From contig OZ024930.1 in NCBI GenBank assembly GCA_964017235.1, positions 155,434,221 through 155,498,220 on the forward strand: a stretch of DNA of 64,000 bases. Reading direction: 5' to 3'. This document shows, in pieces, positions 40,101 through 55,100 of the stretch (its first letter is position 1; every line of letters starts with the position of its first letter). Source of the stretch: Sabellastarte sp. h YS-2021. Its lineage: Eukaryota; Annelida; Polychaeta; Sabellida; Sabellidae. A program made the translations under genes and the position numbers. The notes under the pieces are model-generated. The model was given only the letters and a program-made list of their open reading frames with translations, searched no databases and had not been told where the DNA came from.

Positions 40101-43100
40101 ATTTTATACTTGCAAGTTCACTGAAATTAATGAAACACCCTCCACCTTAATAGTCTGGCATACAAGATTATTTATTCAAAAACTTTATAGTCAAAATTTC
40201 ACCAAAATTAATTGAACACACTCCACCAAAAACAGCCTGACAGCTATTCATTGATAAAAGATTGATGGACTTCAAAGGCTTCCTACACAAGATCAAACAT
40301 ACTTCAAACTACTATATATTAATGAAAAACACAAGAAATAAAATAAACCTAAATCCATGTTAAAAATATTTACATTAAAATACAGCTCAAAATGTACAAC
40401 TTTCACTACTATTTGTAAATAAGTCACTTAATTCCATTACATTACCTCATAATAGTTAGACTGTTGTTGCTTCACTAAAGTTTATACCAGATAATTGAAA
40501 AATACACCAAATAGTCATACAGTCAAAAAGTAACAGCATATCAGTCAAATTTTTCCATTCTTTAAAGTTGATATGCTTATGAAACAAAGCTTTGTGCTTG
40601 TGCAAAGTATATGTATGATAATAATATGTATTATAATTCATAATATATTTAAATGATAATAATTGTTAACAAATTTAAGATCAATTTCAATATCAAGACC
40701 AATTATGAAAGTACTTAAATAAACCCATGTAAAGATATCACATTAAATGTTGACTAAAACTATTATTATTACAAACAAAAAGTATATCAGTTTCTCAATT
40801 TCTAGATGCACATTAAGTATTGATACTTTAAAAGTCAATTTTAGCTTAGTTTTAGCAAGTTTTTCATAATTCTTCACATAAATAACCTTAAAAATGCATT
40901 TCCAATATTTCACAAATTTACTGAATGCTCATCAGTACAGCTGCGCAAAATATTAGCAGAGATTTTAGGAATTTCGTGAAATTACTGAACATTTTAGTTA
41001 TTTCGCGAAATTACTGGTTACACAACTTTACTGTAACATATACACCTCTTCTTCTTTGTGTCTTTGTGCAGATTTTGAATGTTTTTGACATTTTATAAAT
41101 TAAACTTGTGTGACAATGTTTTAGGGTTAATTATAAAACAGAGAGCTTGGCAGTCAAAGAAACTGTGTCTCTGTGCAATTTGTGAAGAGTACATTAATAG
41201 AATATCATACTACAAAGGTTATATTCTGATATACTCTCGAAAATAAATTTTAAAGCAAAGAATCAACATAAAACATTGAATAAAACATTAATTATCATAT
41301 TACAATAGAAATAAACTACTTTCGGTTAAACTTGATTGGTAATTCAAAATCACAAAAAATACCCTCTATAAAGGAGTTTGGTGCATAATTAAATAGCTAG
41401 TCTATTTCTACAATACCCTCCCTACAACAAAGGAATACGAATAACAATTATATCCCAGTTAGTGAGACCAAGTATACCTGGACTACTCAGCTCTTGTTGG
41501 AAGCAAAGAAGGCAAAGCAGTCATATACATACCATAACAAGGAACCAGGGACCACGTCTCTACATTAACCCCTTAAAGACTTTATCGACTAACAGTCAAA
41601 AGTAATGTGTATTCTACAGTACCATGTCTGTTGGCTAGCAGTCGACACCCCTATATGATATGCTAGTTTTCCTTCAGTACTGTAGAGTTAAACATCTTGG
41701 TATGCTGAAATACGTTATTTAAAGTATATGTACGCGGACGTTATGGATGACGAAAAAAAAAAAAAACTTGTGGTGTGTGTTTTAGCAGCTTAGACTGTCT
41801 GTAAGTCCTTCATCCCAGATTTTCATTCAGTGTAGTAAACTACTACTCCGTTAGTGGCCTAGAGGTTAAGGGATGTATCTTTTTGTTTTTAAAGTAAATG
41901 GCCTTTTCTTTTGTGTTTGTAGTTGAACAGTTGAGACTTGGTGGTCCCACAGGAAACAGACCAGTCAAGTCTGGTAAACCTAAAGTGTTTGTAACTGATG
42001 GAACCAGTGTGCCCCTGCATGGCTGGTGTTTGGTGTTCACCAGGTCAACAAAAGATGCTTTAACAGAGAGTAATATGCCACAGGTATGATAATGTAACAC
42101 ATTTTTATTAATAGAAGAGAAGTAGTATCAAAATATTACTAAAACTTTGATGAAATTATCACAGTCAATAAATATTGATTGATATACTAATTAATTGTAT
42201 TTATATTCAGCAATTTTAAATAAGGTGTTCTATGAAACATTTTTTTGTGCATTGCATGTGGTAAAAAAACATCCATAAAGTTAGAGAAGTATTTGTAGAA
42301 TGTGATCCTTACTTCAGGCTGTTTATTTCCTCACAAATAAAGCTTTCTTATTTTCTATATAATTTATTCTCTGGATAAAGTTTATTAGTATGGATGCTGG
42401 TCCAAGTCAGAATGCCACAAGTTATATAAATTTGTTTATTTATTCAGAATAAAGCCTTCTCATTCTCGTCTATTTAATTCTCAGGAAGTGAACTTTATGA
42501 CGATGGACGCTGGGTCCAAATCAGATGGCCATGGCTTACTGCATGCAGTACAGAGCCTGCTGAACAGTGTTTTCATCCCCTCCTTAAAGAAACTAGAGAA
42601 AGGCTGGGGACATCTGGACACGCCCATGGGCAGTCAGACAAAGACAGACTTCCTTAACAACCTCGACTCCTTTGTATCTGTGCTTGTTGGTAAGGAGAAA
42701 ATAATTATAATAAAATTATAAATATCCTGCTGGATTTGGGTTCAATCCCAATAGTATTTAGCTTTCGAAAATAATTTTACCATTGTATTCCTGCAGCCAT
42801 AAAATAGCAGGTCCATCTTTTGGAACTCTGAAAAGGATTGCTGTATATGGAAACCATTTACTAAGTACAATATCTGTTCTCGGTGACGGTATATGATCAG
42901 TTGTAGGATTAAGAATTCATTTAACTAGATTGAGAGGGTTGAGTGCTTTTCTAAATGTTTGTGATAGGTTGATACACAGTTTGGCTATAACACGCCCAAA
43001 ACAAACATAATCATCAGTTCCAAATTATTTTTCCTACAAATATTTAAGTATTTAATTTTTTTTTTTTTCCACAAATTGATTGGATATTTAGGAATCTGTA

Positions 43101-46100
43101 GCCTATTATTACATTTCTAGTAATATGTGTGCTATATTTATATGCAAAAACTTTCAATATAAATTAATTCCAAAGCTCTTTATGATCAGTTGTATAATAA
43201 CACTTTTACTCTCTGTTTAGGCGCTCAGGAGAGCTTACAGGAGCGTGTGGAGCTGAAGCCATGTGGTGGTTATGACCTTGACACAATCAGGAATCCCACA
43301 GACTACCAACATGTGGCCAGCAGCCAGGACTCCCTGAATGCCATAGAGGAGTGCATCGCAGCATGGATTAAACAGATTGAACAGGTAAATACTTTACATA
43401 TAAGTGGGTTATAGCCCCATTCACACTGAGGTCTTATCAATACGTATTTGAATTGTGTTTTCCAACTTAGTCCTTATTATTCTGTAAATGGCTCTTGCTG
43501 TGGGTATTGCACATTTTAAAAAAAGCCATCCTGTAAAGCGATGCCCCCCCCCCCCCCCCCCCCCCCCATCCTTCCTGCGTATATATTTTAGTTTAACATA
43601 TAGGACCTTGTGAGAGGCTTGAAAACATTTTTTAAATAGTTATATGCACAAAAATCAATTTTTCAGTTTCCGTCCATTGTAAACGATCCGCCTCCATATT
43701 TGTAAGTACAATAGCATGTGAAGCTTTGGCTGACTCCCAGGAGAAGTCAGAGGCATCCTCCATAAGGTTGCCTAAATAATCGAGCATAGAAGATTTGGCT
43801 GCCTCTGACCTCTCCTCCTGAATGCATCTCACGAAGTCAGAAACCCACTGGGACATAGTAAGATCGTCATAACTCGGCCTGACTTTGCGACTACCAGTAA
43901 GTATGAAATTTTGTGGCCAGTCTACTACTCTTTTGACTGTAACATCCCCAGGACCCCCACGTTGGGATTTGATTCTACCTTTTGTAGCCGACTCATTTAG
44001 TTGTGTTAATTCTGCCAGTCTTTTATCAACTTCTGCTTGGACAGAGTCATTATTTCTGAGGTAACCCAGTGAGGGGACCACACTCTCGACATTACATTCT
44101 GTAGCGATACTGTGGCTAGGTACGTTTAGACTGGGGGCACTGTGGGAAGTAACAGATGAAAGACTTGCCTGTGAGGTTCCCTGTCCCAATGCTGCTTCCG
44201 TGCGCTGCACCCTCCTGTCCATGAGATCCATTTTTTCCCCTAATTGTTGTAGCTGCGACAGGATTAGCTGTGAAACTGTATCACTACTGTCTGGTTCCGT
44301 GGAGGGGGGTGCAGCCACTTCCACATCACCGGAGAGGGACTCACCTTCATATTGGCACTTCTTTCCCACAGGCCGTGGATGCTGCAAAGTACATTTCGAA
44401 CAATAAAACACTTTAGGCATGATGAACTGAGAGATACAAATAAAATGTGAACTAAAAGGATAAAATATAAAAAGCGAAGTTAAAATATAAGCAAATACGG
44501 TATCTCAGTTCAAATTTTTCAACATGTATATTGTTCAAATCCGAGAGTGTGGCGGCAAATTTAAAAATAAGCTGGCTTTTATAGTAAAAGCCAGTGAAGC
44601 ATGAAGTACCACAATGCAATTCATCAGACTGGTACCAGAACTGAAGGTTAAGTTCAACAGGCGAACTTATCCCCAAACACCTGCATTACACTAGAGGTCG
44701 GATCAGGGTCGATGACACCGGTATCTCAGTATCGAGACCAATTCACTTGATCACCGTGATAACACTTTACTACCGGCTTTTCGAATGTCAGTATATAATA
44801 CTGTGATAAAACAAAAAATATTGGAAACAAACCTCAAATCTGAAGAAAATATATATTTTTATTCCATATTTCTTCATATTTTTGCACCTCTATAGCAGTT
44901 TCTTTGTGGGCTTATTTGATTGGGGACAATACTAAAACGCAATTTTTTTTGATATCCCAGAACCGAAATGGAAAATCTGCTCCAAACCCTGCCCTACATT
45001 ACACCACAAATAATGTGAATTTTTGTTAAAAAAAGAGTTTTACAAAATTGGTAACATTTCACTAGTTAAATATTGTGTTAGTTGTAATTTAGGTTTCAAT
45101 ATCAATCGGTAATGGTTGTAAGTTTTTTAATAATCTATATTACAAGTGTTGGTTTCAAATATCATTTTCAAGAAATTGGTCAATAATTGTCTCAACAGAT
45201 TCATGTTATTTATAACTCCTAAACATTAAAATACTTGCAGTTTGTATGAATTATTTATGATATGATACTTTATACCTTTATTGGAATGCCTAAGAAAAAA
45301 GTTATTTTGTTTAGATGTTTTCAAATAAATAACAACATATTGAGTTTAATTCTAAAGTGATGCATTTTACAACATGAAAGAGTATTTCATTATTGATTGA
45401 CAAAATTACCTAATTGAGGTTTGATATTGAATTCACAATTCACTAGCAACACAATAATATATTTAGGGTCTCAGAACTTTTGTGACCAATATAAGGTAGC
45501 ATGGTTTAAGGGTCTCAGAAGTTATGTTACCAAATGTAAGGTACCATGGTGTTGACAGGTGCTTGCTGAGAGTGAACAGATGCGGCGTGAAGCTGATGAC
45601 ATAGGACCCCGTGCAGAACTGGACCACTGGAAAAAACGTATGTCACGCTTCAACTACCTGCTGGAACAGATCAAGGGCCCCAAAGTCAAGGCCGTGCTGG
45701 GTGTATTGCAGGCTGCAAAGTCCAGGACCATCAAGGTGAGTGCTCAAACAATAGCTAAACCTCTATGCACATGGATTAAATCCCCACACGTATTTAAAAT
45801 ACAAACTGCATTTCTTTAGATCTGTTCAGCTTGTTGTAATTATAAAGCCACCCTTAGTGCCACTACCAGCTTTGCCATTGTCAATCATATATATCCAGTT
45901 ATCAACGTTCCTTCTATTGCTTCATTTGTTTACATCTTTGAGCATAAGGAGAGATTCTTCATTATTTCTGTAATTTCCAGACATCCCAACGCAATTTTTA
46001 ACTCTTGATAAAGTAAATCGGTCAGTATTATACCACCACTAAGATAGTTTCTGTGAGTATTTTAACCTTCCTGTACTTTCTGGACCAGACAACCTGTTTC

Positions 46101-49100
46101 TTCTCAGTCCTCTCTAGTTCTGCACTAACTCGACCTTTTTTTTAACTTTCCAGACATGATCACAGTGAAAATATCCCTATGAAAAGTAAATCTGATTTGC
46201 TTCAGTTCTGTTTTAATGATAACTGTAGTACTTCAAATGAACCTCCTGTTAAAATCAATGAGTGTTTCTAACAAGACTAGTTCAGGACTGACACTACTTA
46301 TTTTCTGTGCCTTCCAGATATGGCAAGAGCTTGACAGACGAATCACAGATGCAGCAAATGAAGCCAAAGACAATGTGAAGTTCCTGTACACATTGGAGAA
46401 GTACTGTGACCCTCTGTACAACAGCGACCCAGTGGGTATGCTGGAGGGTATACCTGGTCTTATCAATGCCATACGCATGATCCACTCCATATCCCGGTAT
46501 TACAACACCTCAGAGAGGATGACCTCACTCTTTGTCAAGGTAAATGCAATGGCTTAATTTGCAACAGTGTACTACCCTTAAAGTAAGGATCTCTGTAAGC
46601 AAAATCTCCTGTTTAGTAGCAATCCATTCAAGGTGAAAATATGTGAAATCATTTCAAGTAGAGGTTTATATTTGGTTGTATGCAGGGCTGTTGCCTGTGA
46701 AAGTTAACCTTTCATCCAGAGATATTTACAAGACAATACCAGGTTCAACTGTGGGTGTATTTAGCCCCAGTATGGCCTTGGAAAACTAAATAAAAACCCC
46801 ATCAAAGAAAAAAAGTTAAAAGTTAATGAAAATGACTAATATAAGTAATAATATATAAACATATGTTTGGTTACATTTGGCCAGTTATAGTCAAGCATTC
46901 ATGTTCTGTAACTGAGTTTACATTTGGGGATCACAAGTCGTGAAAAGTGTTTATCTATAACAAGGACTAGAGAGCCAAAGGGAAGAAATTTGTATCTTAA
47001 AAATATCTGTTACAGGTAATCAGATGAAATCAATGACAAGTAAAATGTTTTGACAAAGTAATGTACTCTGTGTAGTGATGGTAGTTGCTTGCTGATACAT
47101 GGTGATTTGATTGTAGTGAAACCGGACCATCACTCCTGTCTCCATCTGCTGTACTATGGCCTGTTTAAAGTGTTCAAAGTAAGGCTGTAACCGGGTGGTC
47201 GGTATTCGCTATTGGGGTCGATTTGGGAAAATCTTCAATGCTTCTTGGTCCAGTCAATAGTCGTTAACTACTATAATTTTATTATATTGTTACCCACATG
47301 GTCACGTTTTTTAGTACGACAAAAGATGACAACACAGCAAATGTCAGAATTTCTTTGTATATTGGGGTATGTTATATAATACTCCTCATTTTATAACAAT
47401 ATAGTAAGTTTTGTGTACTTTTCCCAACTATTTTAATACAAAGACATTGTTTCCAGAAACCACCATTCTGTTTATGGAGAGGAAAGATGCAAATACCAAA
47501 TTGTGAGACGAATTTGGTTAGCTCGGCTACCGGGGTGGATTTTAATTAATCGTCACAGCCTTAGTTGAAAGTGACATCTGGCCCTTAAATAAAACAGTTT
47601 ATTAAATCAGTAGAACAGTGACATGGGGAGTACATTTTTTCTAATGCTGTTTAGTGTCTTTTTACAGGTAACAAACCAGATGATAACAGCCAGTAAGTCT
47701 TACATCACCAATGGTGGGTATGAGACCATCTGGACTCAACCCACAGACGAAGTCATCCGTAAACTCAAAGACTGTATCAAGCTGTATGACGAGTACCAGA
47801 GGTGCTTTCACAAGGTAAGATATAATTGAATTTCACCTGTTCCTGTGTGATAAACAAAAGGTGTATAAAAATTTTCTGATTGAAGTGAAGCCTGTTTTAA
47901 AAGTAAACCTAAATCTTCTCTTTTTTTTATGACATTATCCAGGTCTTAATTAGTGTTATTCACTACCGACCATGACTCCACATTGAAGAGTAGTAGATTT
48001 TCTATGAATTAAACTTGACATTTTTCAGACCAAGCAGAAGCTGGAAGAGATGCCAAATGAGCGAAAGTTTGACTTCTCAGAGATGTACATCTTTGGAAAA
48101 TTTGACACATTCTCCAGGAGAATGAAGAAAATCATTGACATGTTTGAAACCATGGAGATGTATTCTCATCTAGCCGACACCAAGATCGAAGGTAACACTA
48201 TTTGTAAATAATGTATTTATTTTGAGTCAGTACAAAGTCTGTTTTAGTCAAAGTTGTGAAAAGAATAACGAATAAAGAGTAAGCATGTATTGATGGAGTT
48301 ATGTGTTTTTCAAGATGTTACTTGTACCAACTTTGAACATAAAATCACTTGTATATTTAATCAAAGGTATGCTAAGGCTAAAAGTCAGGAAAGGGTAAAC
48401 AAAACCCTCAGCTTTCACCATTGAAAGTTTTACAACTGTATCTCTCAGTTAAAGGTTGCTAGATGGTGTGGTTTTTTCTTCAACATTCATGGAGTCTTAC
48501 ATCTTTTTAGTCACGACAAATTCCCCTGCAAAAAGTATCAATGAAGGTTCAATGAATTTTATGTTTTGCCTGTGTATATGACTAATATTTTTTAAAAAAA
48601 TAAATAAATAAAAAAAGATTAACATTCCCTGATCATGTTGATCAAGGCATATTTATACATTGAATATTAATCTATTTTCAGGAATGGAGCTGATGGCCAA
48701 TAAGTTCCAAGTGATAGTAACTCAAATGAGGAAGAAACCGTACAACTTTCTGGACCAGAGGAAAATGGACTTTGATAATGACTTTGAGGACTTCAAGAGG
48801 CAGATAGGGGAACTGCATGTAAGAAGTGCAGAATAAATATAGAATTTAATTAAAAACTACTACTCCTGTGAAATCGTTTAAAGTTTTTGGTTTGGTGTTT
48901 GGTATCTCTTATCATGGACAAATAAACTTTACAGTGAGACAAACATAGTAGCAAGTTTTTGGTCTGTAATTCATTTCGGGCCAGTTATTGAACAAAAGAT
49001 AAAATTTCTGCCATCATTGTCACAACACAAGAAAACATCACATGCAAGATAAATAGAAAAATTGGTTGTTGAAAATCAATATAAACATTTGGATTTAAAT

Positions 49101-52100
49101 TATTGAAAATAATAGATACAGAATATTAGCTTTTATGTCATTTAAATTTGATAGATGATCTGTGTCAAGAGGCAGCATTTTTAGGGCACCTTTGGTTGGC
49201 ACTATTGCGGCAAATTCTTGGTGGGACAGTTTAAGCAGTTTTATTAAAGATGCAGATGGTTTTATTTTTCCAGTAACCAATTGTTGATTACAGCTTAGTA
49301 ATATGATTAATAGTTGCACTATTTTTTTACTCAGAGCCAGACAAGGTTAAAACAATTTAGTATTTCATTTAATAGCTGTATCAACTTAACTTTTGATATT
49401 ATTTTATTGAATTTTTCGATGAAACATGGACCGAAAGGAATATTTCCTACTGAAAGCAACAACTGATTTAAAAATAATAACATTTTTTTTTTTTTTTTTC
49501 GAAAACAACCAATAAACCAGTTTTCTATTCACAACCTTTTCCATTTACAAACAGAAAAATACCACATTTTATGATATTTACCGTCACCTATTGTTACTCC
49601 ATCAGTGCAATATTTTTCACTGTTCTAGCACCCAGGCTGTTCAAAGGTAGGCCTGTGTGACTACTATTTAGAAAACTTATCATGGAATCTTTTGTTGTAT
49701 ACAGGCAACCATCGTCAAGTTCATGGATGAGCGGTTTGAGCGTATCACTAGCACCCAGCGTGCTCTGTGGCTGTTGAGGAAGTTCGAGACCCTGGCTCTC
49801 CCCAACCTGGGCATTCAGGAGAAGCTGCAGCGAATCTTAGCACATTATGCCAGAGACATCGAACTGGTGGCAAAACTCTACCAGAAGAACAAGAGTGACC
49901 CACCTGTAGGAAGAGACCTCCCTCCCATTGCTGGTATGTCTTTTTATAGTGTTGGAAATCTTCAATTAAAAACTCTTTTATTAAGTGGAATAATTATTGC
50001 CTTTTAAGTTGACGTGTATTGTCAGGCCTTTGAATGACATCTGCCATTGAGAATTACTCTGTTTATATAATATTCCTAATTAAGTAGGTGTTTTTTTTCT
50101 TATCTTTTGATATCTAACTGTATTTATTTAAGCCTGCCACCATTAGTAATTCTTGTACTCTGGTACACTTTTGCTACTACTCTACTCTTCAATGACTTAT
50201 CTTTTAGTGATGAAAGCAATCAGTGTTCCATTGGAGAAGGGTAGCCTTTTTCTATATTGAATACTCCATGTAATCCATTACTTCTCTTTAGTAAGTGCTT
50301 AAGTACTTTTTAACAACCATGTAAGAGATACATCAGCCTGAGAAATAGATATTTTGATACAATATGTATGATAAATAAAATGTTTATATGATGCTCAATA
50401 GGGTACCTTGTGAGTTTTGGAAAAAAAGGAGAAAAACTGGAGATATCAATGGACAAAATACTCCAAATATCCCATGCAAAACTATCACCATACTAGATAC
50501 AATGTTCATGGGGAATACAAGGAAAAGCATCGTACTGCCATATAAATTCTATGGTTTGATCCTGACGTCATTTTGTGACATCATTTCTTTCCTTTTAGGA
50601 AAGGTTGCTTGGTCCAGACAACTGTTCAGACGTATCCAGGAGCCGATGGAAGCTTTCCAGGTACATCCTCTCATCATGTCAAGTGTAGACGGACGCAAGG
50701 TCATCAAGAACTACAACAAGCTCGCCAAAACTCTCCTGGAGTTTGAGGTGCTCTACCATAGAGGCTGGCTTAGACAGGTCAGGATCAGTTTTTATTGTTA
50801 ATTATTTGTACCATATTTTACAGACGAAGCACATAACATTTATATAATTAATAGAGAAGAAAATAAGTAAAAATTATGCCAGACATTTTAAATGATCATA
50901 TTTTCCATGACTGAATTCAGAATATAGGAAAATGCTGGATTTAGAAAAGAGAAAATCCAGTGTGGAGAACAACTGTTTATACTGATATAACATCCAACCA
51001 TTTTGTCAGTCCTTGAGGCTTTTTCCCATAGTAATAACTTTAGCCTATATAAAGGTCCAAATTGACAGAAATATCTTAAATGCCTGTATTCCAAAGCCAG
51101 GGAAAGTATCAATACCAAAAATAGTATCACACCTGAGAAGAGACGAGGCAGATAGGCCAGACTGAACAGGTATGATTTAAGGTGACTTCTGTGCTGGTGA
51201 TTATGTCATTACAAATTGAAAATCTTATTAAATGCAACTGGAGGAGACATGTTTGCCAATTCATTTGCTTTGGTCTACAGTGGCTGCGTGGTTTACAAGT
51301 TGGTCATTTTACTACTTAATTTTTGTGGTCTTGCGCTTGAATCTGATTGATAGCAATGTGTAGAATTTAGTGAGGTCCAGTCCTACTTTGACATTAGCTG
51401 GTAAAAGAAATGTAACATCATAGATTAGGCCTTTGTTTACCTGAACTATTCTAACGTACCAAACTTTTGACTATGTGTAAACCTCTCTTTCACAGGTGGA
51501 GGTGGCCAAGTCTGGGCTGACAGCTTCCCTGTTGGTAAGACACCCTGAGACAAGCACTCTGTATGTGAATTTTGACCCCCAGCTTCTCACCCTACTGAGA
51601 GAGACTGAGTGTATGGCGCGTCTAGGGCTGGAGATCCCTGCCATGGCTAAAACTCTCCAGAACAAGGCTGCCAACTTCAAGGACTACTACAACAACCTCA
51701 ACGTAAGTGGGCAGAAGAGAGTTATGTGTCCTAGTTAATAAAATAGAACACTGTAATTAGAGTACTTGTAGGGTCATCCCTTAATATTCAGTGTTAATTG
51801 GTGTTACTGTATATCCTCTAACCCCAAAAGCTCGACGTTTTTACCTTTAAATCTGATTTTGGGTGAAGCAGTAAACTACAACTGTGTGGACTTTATTGAT
51901 CATTCAGTCACAAAATAGCCTCCTATATTTTGTGGCTATTTTGTGACTGAATTGGCAATAAAGTTCAAGCAGAAGTAGTTATAAAACAATTATTTATTAT
52001 AAAATATCATTCAGTGTTTAAATCAATAACTTAAACAAACATAGAAATATGAATCTTACTATCTCTTTATTTTCATTTGTCATTTTACAGTTGATGCTGC

Positions 52101-55100
52101 AAGAGAATGAGCGTGTGCGTAAGAAGATTCCCGCAGCCTTTGAGCCACTGATGGGTCCCCACCTGTCGAAACTAGACCGTGCCCTAGATCCAGGACTGTA
52201 CCGAATGACCTGGACATCTATCAACATTGAAGGGTACATAGAGAATGTGCATGCTGCACTTGGTATGTATCTCTTGAACTTCTAAAATGTTGATATGGGG
52301 AATACCTTGCAAATAAACACAAGCAATTTTCATCTCTGTCTCACCCAGTTTGCACATTTATATAGTAATATACACATGCACATTTGTATAGAAATAAACA
52401 TATAAGTATATATCTCTAACGGGTGGAACAAAAATGGAATTCCCAGATCTTTTAATTGCTGATAAAGCTGTTAAACTGTGATTCAATGGTGTTGTAACTA
52501 GCGATGAAACAGTAATATTGATATACAGTCTCCTAACCATTTTCATGAGCTATTAGACCTTATATTTCTGTCGACATAAAATGAGAAAAATGTAAGTTAC
52601 CATTTCAACTTTTATTGCATTAGAACTGTGTTACCATGTTATATCCCATTTTACCTTAGCTGCAGTTTTAGATTATCATTATTTCAAAAATATTGTGAAC
52701 AAATACAGAACATAAACAGTGCAAAGCCGGTGTTCTTTGTTAATTACTGAACTTAAACCATCCTGTTTCTACTGTCACCATGCACTGTACATTTGGCTTG
52801 GAAATAATGAAATGTAAAGACAACATACTACAAACCTCAACAATGAGTGCTCTTTTACACATTCCTTATATAAATAAATGTAATAGTGTGTGCTGTAAAT
52901 ATAAAACTAAATTCAGTCAATCTCATATTATGTTTGATGAATTCAGACTTCACAACAATACAAAATGCCCATCACAGCTATACTATTGACCTTGTCTACT
53001 GTAATACAGCTGAGTTGGAGCTACTGATGAGCAGAACCAATGACTTAGTGGAGTTCCGTATCGATGCCGTCCTGAAGGAAATGAGCAACACAGTGCTGTG
53101 TGAACTACCTGCAGATGAACCTTGGACTGTGGAAGAATTCCTGCAGAGAACTCAGGTAGATTGTCAAATTTGAGGTTTTAAGTAAGAACAGCCAAAACTG
53201 GATGTGAAAAAGTACTTACAACTGACCTATCCATATATCCGCATCTGTTCTCTCCGCCAAATGCAACCTCCAAAATGGTCTGTCCCTGGCAAATATTGAC
53301 AGCTTCACCCCAGGTCAGCCTCATTTCCTTTAATTCTGCCGCTATACTTCTCCAGGTCATCCCTGGGCCCGGATTTACAAAGATTCTTAAACTTAAATTC
53401 ATGTTAAAACTCACCTATAAACTCATCTTTATGAGTTTATGCTCAAACTCAAACTTTTCACATTACAGAAAATTCTTAAACTTAACTCACCTATAAACTC
53501 AGACATAATCTCATTGTCTGAGTTTATGCTTAAATTCACATTTGTTGGTATTTTTGAAAATTCTCAGGCTGAGATTATGCTTAAACTCAACTAAAAATTT
53601 GAGTTTGCACCAGTGTAGACTCAAGAAATGAGTTTATGATCAATTAATGACAGTAAAGCTGAACCATAATACCTGTGGTAACCTTTTGGAGAAATTTACT
53701 CCTGCAATTTGATTATGGGCCATATTGACAAAGATGTTACTTGTTATGTGTCAAGATTCACCTATTTGTCTTAAATTACTACTAAGAACAATGCAAAAAT
53801 TAATTTCTTGTGCACTTCAAAATAAACCACAGTGGCGATTATTCATAGAGAACACCCTTATGGCACTCAGGTTAAATTCATATGACAGTATACATAGCTG
53901 AAGATTGTAGTTTTTAAATTAATTGAGAAAACAAAAAACATAACAATAATGATAAGACTCGAAACATGATTGAACTTGTAAGATAACATTTGTACAGTTT
54001 TGCAAAAAAAGTCAAACAAAAATCTTTGTACATACATAAAAAGACCAAAACATAAATTAATGTAGTCATTCTAAAATCCATGTTAAAAAACATCTTGGTC
54101 TTGGGGTTTTTTAGTATTTGTAAAATTTTAAGTGAAGTTTACAAAAAAATTTGTGCAGATGCTGCAATGTAACATGAAAACCCTCTACTGTAATTAGTAT
54201 AAAGCCTCTGTGTTGTTCAGCAGCTATAAACTCTAGACTGAGTTTATGCATGAGTTTATGAATGAGTTTATGTGTGAGTTTAAGAATTGCTTTGGTATTA
54301 ACCAATGAAATGCTTGCTTACATATAAACTGAGTTTAAGTTTATTCTCACCTGAGATTACTTTTGAAAATACCACTTTCAGCATAATCTCACGTGAGACA
54401 AAAACTGAGATTATGTGTCTGAGTTTAAGCATGAGTTTAAGAATCTTTGTAAATCCGGGCCCAGGTCTTCCTGTGTTCTTTCTTCCAGGAGAATTCCATT
54501 TCAAGTATTTGTTTTCATTTCTTGATCCCTCCATTCTAAGTACATGTACTGGCAATGATTTCCATACATTACAGATGGCACGGTTTCACATGACCTCTTT
54601 GTCAACTGTTCATTCATGAGCTGATCTGCCTTTATTCCATTGTCGCACAATTCCTTCTGGACTTTCATATTTTGTGCTCATCTACCATATTATGAAGCTA
54701 TTTTAACAGTATATACTTGAGACAATAACTTTTGCCTATATTATGGTCAGATATGACCTTACTTTCCTATTAGAAGGTAAAAATTACATGCCCATACAGT
54801 ACCTATATAGTAGATGAGTTGTAGATAAATTGCTTACTAACTAGGGTCCTTTATCTTTCCAGTGGATACAAATATGTATATAATTATATGGACTAAGTCT
54901 AGGTCTCTATATATTGCAGGCTCTGTGTAGCAAGGGCTCTCAGACTCTACAGAGTAAGAGTGTCAATGTGGAGGATTCAGCCAATGAACTGATCAACATG
55001 CTGTGCATGGTGTCAGACGATGAGGCTGAGGACCACAGAGAGGATTATGGAGGCACACAGGAAGAGGAGGAACAGGGTGAGCGTGGACAGAGTCCTGTGT

